A DNA stretch of 64,000 nt from Cellvibrio fontiphilus_A (GCF_042646205.1 NZ_JBHRTF010000016.1:62001-126000); one strand, 5' to 3'; shown: positions 8,301 to 17,943, numbered from the stretch's first letter. Made by a program: numbers and translations. The notes: generated by a model from the sequence alone, not told the origin.

Positions 8301-10796
8301 CTAGCGAGGTTTGTTGGGTTTATTGGCGTTTCCGGGGCGGTTATTTTTATTTACCGCCTTGCTTGTGGGTTTTACGTTGGTTGCTACTTTGGGCGTGTTG
8401 CGCCCATTAACCGGTTTGACACTTGGCTTGGCTGGTGCGGTCTGTTGCTGATTAAATTTCTTCGCACTTTCAAATTTATCGCCAAAGGCTTTTGCTGCTG
8501 GTTTTGCGTGAGGTTTTGCAGCGCTACCAGTGCGCGGTTTTTGCTGTTGCGTGCGGGCGTTAGGGTTGTGGCCGCGCGGTTTGCTGCGCGCTTCGCTCTG
8601 CTCGTCGGGAATCAGCGCAGAGGCGCTGCTGCCAATTAAATGCGGCTTGCGCATGGCGCGCAGGGCTTCGCGGATAATCGGCCAGTTAGCCGGATCGTGA
8701 TAGCGCAATAGCGCTTTTTGCAAACGGCGCTGTTCAATACCGCGTGGAATCGCAATTTTCCCAGCTTTGTAAGTCAGTTTTTTCAGCGGGTTGCGCTCGC
8801 TCACATACATGGCGGTAGCCAAGGACATGGGCGATGGATAAAAGGTTTGCACCTGATCCACTTCAAAATTATTTTTCTTCAGCCATAGCGCGAGGTTGAG
8901 CATGTCCTCGTCGCGGGTGCCGGGGTGCGCGGCAATAAAATAGGGAATCAAAAATTGTTCTTTGCCAGCTTCTTTGGAGAACTTATCAAACATGCGTTTG
9001 AATTCGTAGTAGCTGCTCATTTTAGGTTTCATCATCTGTGCGAGCACACCTTCTTCGGTGTGTTCCGGGGCGATTTTCAAATAACCGCCCACGTGATGAG
9101 TAACTAATTCTTTTACGTATTCCGGGTCCAGTACCGCCAGGTCATAACGCAAACCTGAAGCAACCGATACTTTATTTACACCGCGAATTTTGCGCGCCGC
9201 GCGATATAAATTGGTGGTGTGTTTGTGGCTGGTGGTGAGGTTTTTACAAATAGTAGGGTAAACGCAAGACAAACGACGGCATTTGGAGAGCGTCGGCATA
9301 TCTTTACAAGTCAGGCGATACATATTCGCCGTGGGGCCACCCAAATCAGAAATATGGCCAGTAAAACCTGGCACTTTGTCGCGGATATCTTCAATTTCTT
9401 TGAGAATGGATTCCTGCGAGCGGCTTTGAATAATGCGCCCTTCGTGTTCGGTGATGGAGCAAAAGGTACAGCCGCCAAAACAACCGCGCATGATGTTGAC
9501 GGAGGTTTTGATCATCTCGTAGGCGGGGATTTTTTGTTTGCCATACACCGGGTGCGGCACACGCGCATAAGGCAAATCAAACACACCGTCCAATTCATCG
9601 GTTTCCAGCGGAATAGGGGGCGGGTTTATCCAGACTTCGCGGTTTTCATGTTTTTGAATCAGGGGGCGCGCATTAAATGGATTGGCCTCCTGATGCAGCA
9701 CGCGCGATGCATGGGCATACAAAATGGGATCTTTGCGCACCTTATCGAAGGAGGGCAGGCGCACATAAACCTTCTCGGCGTCCAGCATTTCGCTGCGGTT
9801 TTGCAGCGGCATGGGAATAATGCGAATGGGCTGTGGCTCGTTGGGATCAAAGGCTTTTTCGCTTTCCATTCCCTGAGCCGGGCAGCCAATGGTTTTGAGT
9901 TGTTCGGCAGCTTCGGGGTTTAATGTGGCAATTTGCTCGGCCATTTTTTCCGGGTCGAGCTGACGCAAGCCAATTTGCGAATTGTTGATATCGCTTTGCG
10001 CGGCATCCACCACTGACTTGCTGTTGTGCTGGTATTCGTAGGGGTTGGGCAGTTTGTCGATATTGCCCGGCCAATCAATACGGGTGGAGTCGATTTCCGT
10101 CCAACCTGCTGGCGGCTCTTTTTTGATAACGGCGGTGCCGCGAATGTTATCCAGCTCTTTAATGCTTTTGCCTGCCGCGAGCGAGTGTGCTACTTCAGCG
10201 ATTGCGCGCTCGGCGTTGCCGTACAACAGAATATCGGCGGTAGCATCAATCAATACCGAGCGGCGCACTTCGTTGCTCCAGTAATCGTACTGGGCGATAC
10301 GGCGCAAGCTGGCCTCTATGCCGCCCAACACAATCGGCACATCTTTATAAGCTTCTTTGCAGCGCTGGCTGTACACGGTCACTGCGCGGTCGGGGCGTTT
10401 GCCGCCTATGCCGCCGGGGGTGTAAGCATCGTCCGAGCGCAGGCGTAAGTCCGAGGTGTAGCGGTTGATCATGGAGTCCATGTTGCCCGCGCTAACCCCA
10501 AAAAAAAGGTTGGGTTTGCCCAGCGCCTTAAACGGCTCGGCACTTTTCCAATCGGGCTGGGCGATGATGCCCACACGAAAGCCTTGGGATTCCAAAAACC
10601 GTCCAATCACCGCCATACCAAAGCTGGGGTGATCCACATAGGCATCGCCACAAACGATGATAATGTCGCAGCTATCCCAGCCAAGCTTGTCCATTTCCGC
10701 ACGGCTCATCGGCAGGAAAGGTGCTGGCTTATAGGTTTTAGCCTGGGCGTGGATCTTGGGTTTGGGGTAGGAAAACAGGTGTTTGGCGGTGTTCAT
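8301..10796 (-). CDS. ygiQ: YgiQ family radical SAM protein
   Basis: Large UPF0313/YgiQ radical SAM protein of unknown substrate, 831 residues from the chosen start. An N-terminal B12-binding-like region (CDIIIVCGDAYVDHPSFGMAVIGRFLESQGFRVGII) is followed by the radical SAM core with NIMRGCFGGCTFCSITEHEGR. Its Cys-x3-Cys-x2-Cys holds the [4Fe-4S] cluster. HVGGYLKIAPEHTEEGVL and QVQTFYPSP are also family-typical. The last ~100 residues are a low-complexity Lys/Ala/Pro/Asn tail, basic and probably disordered, as in E. coli. I chose the ATG at 10796 because MNTAKHLFSYPKPK aligns with the E. coli start; an ATG at 10832 adds 12 residues. Neither has a strong ribosome site. Confidence 0.93.
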   Translation of the reverse strand: MNTAKHLFSYPKPKIHAQAKTYKPAPFLPMSRAEMDKLGWDSCDIIIVCGDAYVDHPSFGMAVIGRFLESQGFRVGIIAQPDWKSAEPFKALGKPNLFFGVSAGNMDSMINRYTSDLRLRSDDAYTPGGIGGKRPDRAVTVYSQRCKEAYKDVPIVLGGIEASLRRIAQYDYWSNEVRRSVLIDATADILLYGNAERAIAEVAHSLAAGKSIKELDNIRGTAVIKKEPPAGWTEIDSTRIDWPGNIDKLPNPYEYQHNSKSVVDAAQSDINNSQIGLRQLDPEKMAEQIATLNPEAAEQLKTIGCPAQGMESEKAFDPNEPQPIRIIPMPLQNRSEMLDAEKVYVRLPSFDKVRKDPILYAHASRVLHQEANPFNARPLIQKHENREVWINPPPIPLETDELDGVFDLPYARVPHPVYGKQKIPAYEMIKTSVNIMRGCFGGCTFCSITEHEGRIIQSRSQESILKEIEDIRDKVPGFTGHISDLGGPTANMYRLTCKDMPTLSKCRRLSCVYPTICKNLTTSHKHTTNLYRAARKIRGVNKVSVASGLRYDLAVLDPEYVKELVTHHVGGYLKIAPEHTEEGVLAQMMKPKMSSYYEFKRMFDKFSKEAGKEQFLIPYFIAAHPGTRDEDMLNLALWLKKNNFEVDQVQTFYPSPMSLATAMYVSERNPLKKLTYKAGKIAIPRGIEQRRLQKALLRYHDPANWPIIREALRAMRKPHLIGSSASALIPDEQSEARSKPRGHNPNARTQQQKPRTGSAAKPHAKPAAKAFGDKFESAKKFNQQQTAPAKPSVKPVNGRNTPKVATNVKPTSKAVNKNNRPGNANKPNKPR

Positions 10797-10875
10797 AGGG
10801 ACTGCAATCGGGGGAATTAAACCAGCCGCCATTGTCCCAGAATCGCGGCTGGCGAGACAGCATTAATTTGCGCGC

Positions 10876-11202
10876 TTACTGACTTGCGCGTTGCTGCAGT
10901 AGCTCCTCATAGCCACCTTCGTTAGTCGCTTGGGTGAAACCCATAGCTTGCAGGGTTTCCTGGGCTATGCCAGAGCGGCGACCGGTGCGGCAATAAAGGC
11001 GGATACTGGCGTTTTTGTCGCTGGTGACTTCGCCAATACGCGCCGCGATTTCCTCAAACGGGATATGAGCTGCACCCTCCAAATGGCCGGCATTAAATTC
11101 TTCTGCGGTGCGTACATCAATCCAGATTTCGTTGGCAGTAGCTGGGTGAGACATGATCAAAATGACCCCTGTAATCAGTGAGTAAAAAAGGTGACGCAGC
11201 AT
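10876..11202 (-). CDS. periplasmic rhodanese-like protein
   Basis: A 108-residue single-domain rhodanese with an N-terminal signal peptide (MLRHLFYSLITGVILIMSHPATANE, cleavage likely after ATA or TAN), so it is probably exported. The core is IWIDVRTAEEFNAGHLEGAAHIPFEEI, and the active-site loop CRTGRR carries the catalytic Cys that would hold a persulfide. The closest architecture is PspE/GlpE-type sulfurtransferases; the in vivo sulfur acceptor cannot be told. AGGAG precedes the ATG at a good distance. It lies 79 nt upstream of ygiQ on the same strand, with no terminator between, so the two may share a transcript. Confidence 0.88.
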   Translation of the reverse strand: MLRHLFYSLITGVILIMSHPATANEIWIDVRTAEEFNAGHLEGAAHIPFEEIAARIGEVTSDKNASIRLYCRTGRRSGIAQETLQAMGFTQATNEGGYEELLQQRASQ

Positions 11203-11290
11203 ATCAATCTCCTCTTAATCAGTGCCAGTTTCATGAGTGCCATCGTTGATAAGTGTGCGCCTTAAGCTGCATCAAAGCATATTAGCGCGC

Positions 11291-11316
11291 AATAAAAAAC
11301 GCCCGCAGAGCGGGCG
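11291..11316 (-). terminator. terminator of the coiled-coil/yciH minus-strand unit
   Basis: Read on the minus strand, a GC-only 7-bp stem (CGCCCGC at 11300-11306 with GCGGGCG at 11310-11316) around a 3-nt loop is followed by a run of six T. It lies 52 nt after the stop at 11368 and separates that unit from the rhodanese gene. Confidence 0.85.
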
Positions 11317-11367
11317 TAGATCGAGTGGATGATAGTAGTTCAAAAAGTTGACGGTTTTGGTTTGTTT

Positions 11368-11904
11368 CTATGCATTCGCCAATAATCTGTCATATTTGCG
11401 GCTGAGCATGTCATAAAACTGCTCGCGCACCTGCACTATGGTGTTTTTCAGCGCGGTAATTTGCTCCAGCGAAATATCCTTGCGCCCCACGTAGACCTGC
11501 TTGCGGTAAACCGCAATCTTGGCGCCATACAAACGCAGGCTGCGCTCCAGGTTTTTCTCCCCCAGCATCAACAGTTTGGCTTCGGCTTCGGCGAGTTTCT
11601 TAAACTCATCCACCAGCTCGGTGTTGACCGCCTCCAGCTCGGCGCGGCGCGCCTGCGGCCAACGCTCACCGAATTGGATGGACTCCACCACCAGCGACGA
11701 GTACTTGGCGAAAATATGGGTGACCGTGCCGACTTGGGTAGAGACTTCTTCCAGTATTTGCAGGCGACGGTTGTCGCGCGGGCTAGTAATGGGCTGATTG
11801 TTGGCTTTACGCAGCACTACCCAAGCGGTAACGGCGGCGATAAGCGCGCCCAAGCCAATTTTGAGTGAAGTATCAGTGATTTGTAAAAACAGTTCGTTGT
11901 CCAT
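11368..11904 (-). CDS. membrane-anchored coiled-coil protein, function unknown
   Basis: I do not recognise a named family. From the ATG at 11904 (GAGGGG upstream) the product has 178 residues: a short N-terminus, one transmembrane helix at about residues 12-28 (TSLKIGLGALIAAVTAWVVL), then a long, charged, mostly helical segment rich in Glu, Lys and Leu that looks like a coiled coil (QARRAELEAVNTELVDEFKKLAEAEAKL). The open frame extends upstream to 12033, but that stretch is unlike protein and has no ribosome site. Topology suggests a helical domain on one face of the inner membrane. It is the last gene of a minus-strand group with the DUF3820 and YciH genes. Confidence 0.7.
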   Translation of the reverse strand: MDNELFLQITDTSLKIGLGALIAAVTAWVVLRKANNQPITSPRDNRRLQILEEVSTQVGTVTHIFAKYSSLVVESIQFGERWPQARRAELEAVNTELVDEFKKLAEAEAKLLMLGEKNLERSLRLYGAKIAVYRKQVYVGRKDISLEQITALKNTIVQVREQFYDMLSRKYDRLLANA

Positions 11905-11998
11905 TGTGCGGTGCCCCTCTGTCAGTAAATCGACGTTATTGGTTCGATAACAGAGATTTAGCAAGATGCAGGCCAGCCTGCTGGCGCTGGGTAAAGAA

Positions 11999-12229
11999 TC
12001 AGCGCAGGGGTTTGAGCAGGGGCTCCAAACCATTTAAGCGGATTTCATACATCAACCTCAACAGCTGGCCAAGCCTGCCTTTAGGGAAACCCTCACGCCC
12101 CATCCACATCAAATAATGCTCAGGAATATCAGCAATCACATGGCCGGCGTATTTGCCGTAGGGCATGGGTGTGGTGACCAGTTCTTTCAGCAGTTGGGGG
12201 TCAAAGGGAAATTCGTCCACCTTAACCAC
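11999..12229 (-). CDS. DUF3820 family protein
   Basis: A 76-residue cytosolic protein with the DUF3820 pattern MPYGKYAGHVIADIPEHYLMWMGREGFPKGRLGQLL. In Pseudomonas this family is described as quorum-sensing-regulated virulence-factor-like, and the fold resembles a small nucleic-acid-associated domain. Biochemical function is not established and nothing here adds to it. Its start overlaps the last 8 nt of the upstream yciH-like gene, so the two are translationally coupled. Confidence 0.8.
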   Translation of the reverse strand: MVKVDEFPFDPQLLKELVTTPMPYGKYAGHVIADIPEHYLMWMGREGFPKGRLGQLLRLMYEIRLNGLEPLLKPLR

Positions 12230-12551
12230 CCGCGAGTTTTACGGTAAAGCCGCGTTTTTCCAGCTCGGTTTTGATCTTGTCGCGCTGGTCGCCCTGAATT
12301 TCTATCACCCCGTCTTTTAGTGAACCACCTACGCCGCAGCTGACTTTCAAGGCTTTGGCGAGGTCTTTGAGTTGGGCTTCAGCGAGCGGTACACCGGTAA
12401 TAGTGGTCACGCCCTTGCCGTTGCGCCCGGCCGTTTCACGGCGAATACGCACTATGCCATCACCCTGCGGAATACTAGCCGCCGGTTTTTCCTCTGTGAT
12501 GCGCCCAGTCTCGGTGGAATAGACCAGGCGGGAGTTTTTGTCTTTGCTCAT
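12222..12551 (-). CDS. yciH: YciH/SUI1 family translation factor
   Basis: A 109-residue protein of the bacterial eIF1/SUI1-like YciH family. The basic N-terminal half leads into the SUI1 fold with RRETAGRNGKGVTTITGVPL and LAKALKVSCGVGGSLKDGVIEIQGDQRDKI. In E. coli the homologue influences start-site fidelity but is non-essential. First gene of a short minus-strand operon: it overlaps the DUF3820 gene. Its upstream region (12552-12650, 99 nt) is shared with the divergent serine hydrolase gene. Confidence 0.92.
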   Translation of the reverse strand: MSKDKNSRLVYSTETGRITEEKPAASIPQGDGIVRIRRETAGRNGKGVTTITGVPLAEAQLKDLAKALKVSCGVGGSLKDGVIEIQGDQRDKIKTELEKRGFTVKLAGG

Positions 12552-12650
12552 CTTGGTGATTTATCCCCATTAATAGATTGGTAATTCTAGCGCTGCTCAC
12601 TGTTAAAATGCGCGCCGACATTATCGCTGCTCATCACCACAGAGAACATC

Positions 12651-13874
12651 ATGCAAATACAAGGTCATTGGGCTGCCCGCTGGCAGCCACTGGTAGATGT
12701 CTTCGCCGACAATTTCACCCAAGGCGAGGAGGGGGCTGCGCTGGCGCTGGTGCATCGCGGGGAGTTGGTGGTAAACCTCTGGGCGGGTCAGCGCAGTAAC
12801 AAGGTTGTGGGCTTGGAGCGGGTAGATTGGCGAGATGATACGCTGGTTAATATCTTTTCCGCTGGTAAGGGGCTGGTGGCGCTCTGTGTGTTGCAGCTGG
12901 TTGCCGAGGGCAAATTACTGTTGGATGAACCCATCCCCAAGGTTTGGCCGGAGTTTGCGCAGGCGGGCAAAGCGAGTGTTACGCTGCGTCAGTTGTTGTG
13001 CCATCGCGCGGGTGTGTCGGCGTTTCATCAGCATATTGCCAATGAGCAAATTTTTGACTGGGCGGCCATGACCAGCGCGGCGGCGGCTGAAACGCCTTGG
13101 TGGGAGCCAGATACCGCGCAGGGCTATTCGCCGTTTTTGTTTGGCTGGATTTTGGGCGAGCTGGTGAAACGCGCCAGTGGTTATGCCAGTTTTAACGATT
13201 ACTTTCAGGCTCGGGTCGCTCAGCCGCTCGGCGTGAATTGTCATTTTGGTGTACCAGACGCGCTGCTCGACCAGATTGCCGATACAGGCCCCCTCAAGCG
13301 CCCTTTGGGGGCTACTCCCAGCTCCACCGGTGCCGATAGCGTTATGCTCGGCAAACTTATGAAAGCTGACCCGCGCGGTGTGACCAATCGCGCTTTTGCT
13401 AACCCGATTAGTTTGATGACCGCGACCAATTCACTGGCGTGGCGCCAAGCACAAATACCGGCCGCTGGCGCCCATGCCGATGCCCGTGCGCTGGCGACTA
13501 TTTATGGCGCCTTGGCTAATGGCGGTGCCGTGGTTAAGAGCGGTGTTTTGGCAAATCAAGCGCAGCCGCTGTTGGCTGATGCTGTACTGCCTCTGTGCTG
13601 GCAAGAGCAGACCTTCGAGCAGGATCGCACGCTCGGTTTGCCGCTGCGCTTTAGTCATGGGTTTATGCTGTCCCAGCAGGATCGCCCCGACTGCCGTTAC
13701 GGGCGGGGTGAGCGCGCCTTTGGTCACCCTGGCGCCGGTGGTTGCCTGGGTTTTGCCGACCCGGATGCAGGCTTGGGTTTTGGTTATGTCACCCATCGCA
13801 TGGGGCAAAGTGTGTTAATTGACGAGCGCGCCGTGCGTTTGATTGATGTGACCTATAAGTTGCTGGAGCAATAA
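12651..13874 (+). CDS. serine hydrolase of the beta-lactamase/EstB family
   Basis: A 407-residue penicillin-binding-protein-fold serine hydrolase (class C beta-lactamase-related, family VIII esterase type). The nucleophile motif is Ser70-Ala-Gly-Lys73 in VNIFSAGKGLVALCV, and the second motif is Tyr159-Ser in AQGYSPFLFGWILGEL. A late HPGAGGCLGFADP-type segment occupies the usual KTG position. No signal peptide is seen, so it is probably cytosolic and more likely an esterase or peptidase than an antibiotic-resistance enzyme; substrate unknown. The gene is somewhat richer in G+C than its neighbours. It ends one base before slyX. Confidence 0.85.
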   Translation: MQIQGHWAARWQPLVDVFADNFTQGEEGAALALVHRGELVVNLWAGQRSNKVVGLERVDWRDDTLVNIFSAGKGLVALCVLQLVAEGKLLLDEPIPKVWPEFAQAGKASVTLRQLLCHRAGVSAFHQHIANEQIFDWAAMTSAAAAETPWWEPDTAQGYSPFLFGWILGELVKRASGYASFNDYFQARVAQPLGVNCHFGVPDALLDQIADTGPLKRPLGATPSSTGADSVMLGKLMKADPRGVTNRAFANPISLMTATNSLAWRQAQIPAAGAHADARALATIYGALANGGAVVKSGVLANQAQPLLADAVLPLCWQEQTFEQDRTLGLPLRFSHGFMLSQQDRPDCRYGRGERAFGHPGAGGCLGFADPDAGLGFGYVTHRMGQSVLIDERAVRLIDVTYKLLEQ

Positions 13875-13875
13875 A

Positions 13876-14094
13876 ATGATAGATCTTGAAGAGCAGTTAA
13901 TTGATGTTCAAACCCGCGTTGCCTATCAGGAGGATACTCTGGCGCAACTCAATGAAGTAATCACTCGCCAGGACGCTGAAATAATCCAGCTAAAGCAGCA
14001 ATTGCGATTGTTGGTGCAGCGTATTGATGAGCTTAGTCAAAGCGCCGCGCAGCCCGGCGGCGAGCTAGTTGATGAGCGTCCGCCTCATTACTGA
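13876..14094 (+). CDS. slyX: SlyX family protein
   Basis: A 72-residue coiled-coil protein with the SlyX pattern: DLEEQLIDVQTRVAYQEDTLAQLNEVITRQDAEIIQLKQQLRLLVQRI and then a Pro/Gly-rich tail ending DERPPHY. The family is widespread in proteobacteria and has no assigned biochemical role. The start lies one base after the hydrolase stop, so translation is coupled. A small hairpin (GTTGAC, CCAA loop, GTCAAC, 14096-14111) follows the stop but lacks a T tract. Confidence 0.92.
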   Translation: MIDLEEQLIDVQTRVAYQEDTLAQLNEVITRQDAEIIQLKQQLRLLVQRIDELSQSAAQPGGELVDERPPHY

Positions 14095-14266
14095 TGTTGA
14101 CCCAAGTCAACCCTTGGCGTTTCAATCTTCTTTGTGGCGCTAAATGCCTCATATTTGAGAATAAATGTGATTTACACCGCCGTTTCTTCCGCAGCATAAA
14201 AAATCCTTGTCTACACTTTGCTTTCGGTAGGTAGATTTTTTAGCTTCGGGAGCAAGTGCGGTCACT

Positions 14267-16453
14267 ATGCATACCTCAACCCCTAACTGGTTAGCAAAAC
14301 CCAGCGATGAGTATGCTTTGCCGTTTTTATCAGGTTTATTTTCCGAGAGTCCCATCCCCAGCTTTATCACTGACAAACAGGGCGTGATAGTCAATATCAA
14401 CCCGGCTTGTGAGCGCTTGTTGTATCTATCTCCACGTCAGGCAGAACAGGCAATCGGTGTTTACTCTATTTTTCGCGACCGTCAGCTGAGTGCGAATACT
14501 GAGCTGGGGCCGATCATGCAGTTGGTTTATGCCCAAGGAAAAGCCCAAGCGTTGGAGATGAGTTATACGCTGGGCAACATTCATCGCAGTCGTTTTATTT
14601 GTAACAAGCAGCTTCATTTTCGGGTGAGTTTTACACCTGTGCCGGATCGCCAAGGGCAGGTTGCTTATGTGTTGGTGCAATTGCAGGATCTTTCCCGTGA
14701 AAAAAGCGCACGTGACGCATTGCAGGAGAGTGAAGCTAGCTATAAGGCATTTATCACCAATAGCTCTGAGGCGATCTGGTGCTACGACATGCAGCCTCCT
14801 GTCGCCATTGATATGGAATTTGAGCAGCAGGTGAGGCAAATTGCGCAAAGTGCGCGGCTGGTGGAGGCCAATAAAGTCCTTATCAATATGCTGGGTGTCA
14901 ATTCGTTGGATGATATTTTGGGGGCGGGCCTGATGGACAGTGGCTCAAGGAATTACGTCTTCGATATTCACTATTTTGTAAAAAACCATTACGTGATGGT
15001 GGATCATGACATTGTTCGTCAGGATTCACGCGGTAAAAATTTTTATTTCCAGATCTGCTGTACGGGCATAGTTGAGCAGGGGCAGCTCAAACGGGTTTGG
15101 GGAACCACTAAAGATATTACCGCACGCCGCCGCTACGAAGAAAAACTCCGCTATCAGTCCTATCACGATTCACTCACCGCCTTGCCCAACCGCGAAAAAC
15201 TGTATGCCGATATGCAAACCTGTTTCGAGCAGCGCGGAGCAGAGCAAATAAGTGCGCTTTTACTTATCGACCTTGATCGATTCAAAGAGATAAACGATAC
15301 CCTGGGTCACAATGTGGGTGACCACCTGCTGCAGTTGATCGGGCCTCGCCTCGCCAATGAAATGTCGGAGGTGCCTGGCACTGTGGCGCGCTTGGGAGGG
15401 GATGAGTTTGCCGTGTTTTTACCGCGCATTCGCAGTACCCATCAAGCAGTAGTGTTTGGTCACAGGCTACTGGATGCACTCTCCCAGGAGTTTGACCTCG
15501 ATGGTTTTACCACCCAGATATCCGCCAGTATTGGCATCGCAATATCGCCACAGCAGGCGCAGGACCAGCACACCTTGATGCGATATGCCGATATCGCCAT
15601 GTATTACGCCAAGAGCCAAATGTTAGGGCTGGCGATTTACAGTGCCGATTATGACCCTCATTCAACCAAGCGCTTGTCCATTATCGGTGAATTAGGGCGA
15701 GCGATTCGAGAGGATCAGCTGTGCCTTTACTACCAACCTAAAATCTTGTTGGATGAAAAGCGTTGTTACGGTTTTGAGGCGCTAATTCGCTGGATTCATC
15801 CTGAATTAGGGTTTGTTTCGCCAGCAGATTTTATCCCTATGGCGGAGCTGACCACTCTCATTCACCAGCTTACCGCCTGGGTTTTGGAGAAGGCCATCGC
15901 CCAATGTAGGTTGTGGCAGGATCAAGGAATGCCGCTGAGCATTGCAGTGAATCTTTCGGCACGCAATTTGATGGATGACAATATTCCCAAGCTGGTAGAG
16001 CGTTTGTTGTTGAAATACCAATTGCCGGCAGGTCGTTTGGAGCTGGAGATTACGGAAAGTTCGATAATGACTGATCCTGCCCGCGCCCTGCGCAACCTTG
16101 ATGCCTTACATGCTTTGGGGGTGCATTTGGCGATTGATGACTTTGGTACGGGCTATTCGTCGCTGGCATATTTGAAGCGTTTGCCAGTGCAAACCCTGAA
16201 AATCGACAGTTCTTTTGTACGCAATATGCTTGAAGATCTACAGGACGAATTGATTGTAAATTCTACGATTCATCTCGCCCACAATCTGGGGTTGATGGTT
16301 GTTGCCGAAGGTGTGGAGAACGAGGCTTTATTGGAACGCCTGAATGACATGGGGTGCGATGAAGCCCAAGGGTTTTTCATCGGCAAGCCCATGTCGGCGG
16401 TGAATACCAGCGAATGGCTGGTAGAGTCGGGTTGGGTTAAACAGCCGGACTAA
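14267..16453 (+). CDS. PAS-GGDEF-EAL cyclic-di-GMP turnover protein
   Basis: A 728-residue cytosolic sensor/turnover protein with no transmembrane segment. Residues ~25-150 form a PAS domain (SPIPSFITDKQGVIVNINPACERLLYLS), and a second PAS-like region covers ~155-285, ending TTKDITARRRYEEKL. The GGDEF domain (~290-455) keeps LIDLDRFKEINDTLGH and RLGGDEF around residue 376, but no RxxD inhibitory site precedes it. The EAL domain (~475-720) keeps EALIRW near 504, NLSARN, EITES, DDFGTGYSSL, LKID and EGVE, so it should be a working phosphodiesterase. Both halves look intact; net direction cannot be told. It stands alone, with about 170 nt of leader. Confidence 0.95.
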   Translation: MHTSTPNWLAKPSDEYALPFLSGLFSESPIPSFITDKQGVIVNINPACERLLYLSPRQAEQAIGVYSIFRDRQLSANTELGPIMQLVYAQGKAQALEMSYTLGNIHRSRFICNKQLHFRVSFTPVPDRQGQVAYVLVQLQDLSREKSARDALQESEASYKAFITNSSEAIWCYDMQPPVAIDMEFEQQVRQIAQSARLVEANKVLINMLGVNSLDDILGAGLMDSGSRNYVFDIHYFVKNHYVMVDHDIVRQDSRGKNFYFQICCTGIVEQGQLKRVWGTTKDITARRRYEEKLRYQSYHDSLTALPNREKLYADMQTCFEQRGAEQISALLLIDLDRFKEINDTLGHNVGDHLLQLIGPRLANEMSEVPGTVARLGGDEFAVFLPRIRSTHQAVVFGHRLLDALSQEFDLDGFTTQISASIGIAISPQQAQDQHTLMRYADIAMYYAKSQMLGLAIYSADYDPHSTKRLSIIGELGRAIREDQLCLYYQPKILLDEKRCYGFEALIRWIHPELGFVSPADFIPMAELTTLIHQLTAWVLEKAIAQCRLWQDQGMPLSIAVNLSARNLMDDNIPKLVERLLLKYQLPAGRLELEITESSIMTDPARALRNLDALHALGVHLAIDDFGTGYSSLAYLKRLPVQTLKIDSSFVRNMLEDLQDELIVNSTIHLAHNLGLMVVAEGVENEALLERLNDMGCDEAQGFFIGKPMSAVNTSEWLVESGWVKQPD

Positions 16454-16461
16454 TGAATGCC

Positions 16462-17943
16462 CTAAAACCCTTGGTACTGCAGTTGCGCCTCCACATATTT
16501 CAAACGCTCTTCAACCAAGGCAGTGCGATAGCTATTACCCTGTGTCAGCTTAAGCGCATTTCGCAGTTGAATCTGCGCCCGGTCGTAAACACCATTTAGA
16601 ATAAAATATTCGGCGCGCGCTTCGTGAACGCCCAGAATATTACCTGCCAAGCCGTTCACCTCTGCCAACAGATACCAGACATAGTCATCGTTGCTGCGCT
16701 TGCGTGAATAGCGATCAAGGATGTCAGCGCATTGCTGGTATATGCCAGCTTTCATTAATGCTTCTGCATGGCGAATAATCAGTGGATGGCTGTTTGGATG
16801 TTTTTGCAATTGGGCTTCAATAATCTCCAATGCGGCCTTGTGACGCTCAGCGGCAATCTCAATATCGGCACGCATTATTTGATAAGTCACCCGTTCGGGT
16901 TCTTTTTCCAGCAAGGGTGCCAAAGCTTCACGCGCGGCATCAAACTGACTGGCTTTGGTCAGCGCAAGGGCCCACCCATAGCGACTGGCGTCAGGGTAAG
17001 CAGATTCTTTATCCAGCTCACTTTTAAACATACGCGCTGCTATTTGTGGTGTCTCTTCTGCATCCACACGGACACGGCTGCGCATAAGTTGGAATTCCAA
17101 GTCATCTTCAGCAGGTTTGCGTTCGTACTGCATAGCGCGGTTTCGGGCATCCGCTACACGGGTTTCGCTGACCGGGTGAGTTAATAGGTATTCTGGTGGG
17201 CGGCGGTTGAGGCGATTGGCGCGTACCATTTCTTCGAACATATCACCCGCTGCATGGGGATCAAGGCCTGCCTGAACCATGGTTTGCATGCCAATCCGGT
17301 CTGCTTCCTGTTCATTTTGACGGCTGAAGGCCAAAGAGGCCTGTTGTGCCGCTGCCTGGGTGCCCATAATTGCCGCGACACCTGCGTCGCTATTGCTGTT
17401 TGCCGCTAGCACAAGGCCGGCAAGCATACCCGCGAGCATTGGCATCATCATATTCTTTTGTTGTTCCAAGCGGCGTGCGTAATGACGCTGGCTCAAATGG
17501 CCCATCTCATGCGCGAGCACAGCGGCGAGCTGGTTCTCGGTCTTGGCGTAATTGAGAAGCCCGGTGTGGACTCCGATGATATTGCCAGGCACTGCAAACG
17601 CGTTGAGCGTGTTATTTTGCGCAACAACCAGGTCGATTTGCTTATTATCCAACTGGCTGTGGGGTAACAGTCGGGCAAAAAGCTGTTCGAGGTAATTGAT
17701 AATCAGAGGGTCTGATGAGGTTGGTACCTGGCTGCGATAAGCTCTAAGCCAGCGCTGCCCCAAGGCTCGCTCTTGTGCAGGTGAAATCATGATGGAGCTG
17801 GTGTCGCCCAAGCTTGGCAGCTCAACTTCAGCACGGACGGCAAAGGGGTTAACAATCAGGCCGCAGACCAGTAGTAGAGCAAATCCTACAGGTGCAAGCG
17901 CGCGTTTTAGTAAAAACAGAGGGCGTTGAAAGAGCGTGAACAC
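16462..17943 (-). CDS. bepA: BepA-like periplasmic M48 metalloprotease with TPR tail
   Basis: Homologue of BepA/YfgC, the periplasmic protease-chaperone that helps LptD assemble and degrades stalled outer-membrane proteins. From the GTG at 17943 it has 493 residues (E. coli 487). It has a signal peptide (LLKRALAPVGFALLLVCGLIVNPFAVRAE); the zinc motif HEMGH at residues 145-149 inside AAVLAHEMGHLSQRH; a downstream QEADRIGMQTM with the third zinc-ligand Glu; and about 190 residues of TPR-like helices. A TTG at 18006 would add 21 residues in front of the signal peptide and is less likely. It is divergent from a TusA-like gene, the same pairing as PA1005/PA1006 in Pseudomonas. Confidence 0.92.
   Translation of the reverse strand: MFTLFQRPLFLLKRALAPVGFALLLVCGLIVNPFAVRAEVELPSLGDTSSIMISPAQERALGQRWLRAYRSQVPTSSDPLIINYLEQLFARLLPHSQLDNKQIDLVVAQNNTLNAFAVPGNIIGVHTGLLNYAKTENQLAAVLAHEMGHLSQRHYARRLEQQKNMMMPMLAGMLAGLVLAANSNSDAGVAAIMGTQAAAQQASLAFSRQNEQEADRIGMQTMVQAGLDPHAAGDMFEEMVRANRLNRRPPEYLLTHPVSETRVADARNRAMQYERKPAEDDLEFQLMRSRVRVDAEETPQIAARMFKSELDKESAYPDASRYGWALALTKASQFDAAREALAPLLEKEPERVTYQIMRADIEIAAERHKAALEIIEAQLQKHPNSHPLIIRHAEALMKAGIYQQCADILDRYSRKRSNDDYVWYLLAEVNGLAGNILGVHEARAEYFILNGVYDRAQIQLRNALKLTQGNSYRTALVEERLKYVEAQLQYQGF

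Noticed and set aside
9219..9923. 234-residue plus-strand frame inside ygiQ
   Set aside because: Antisense shadow of a strongly conserved radical SAM gene; no ribosome site and no domain.
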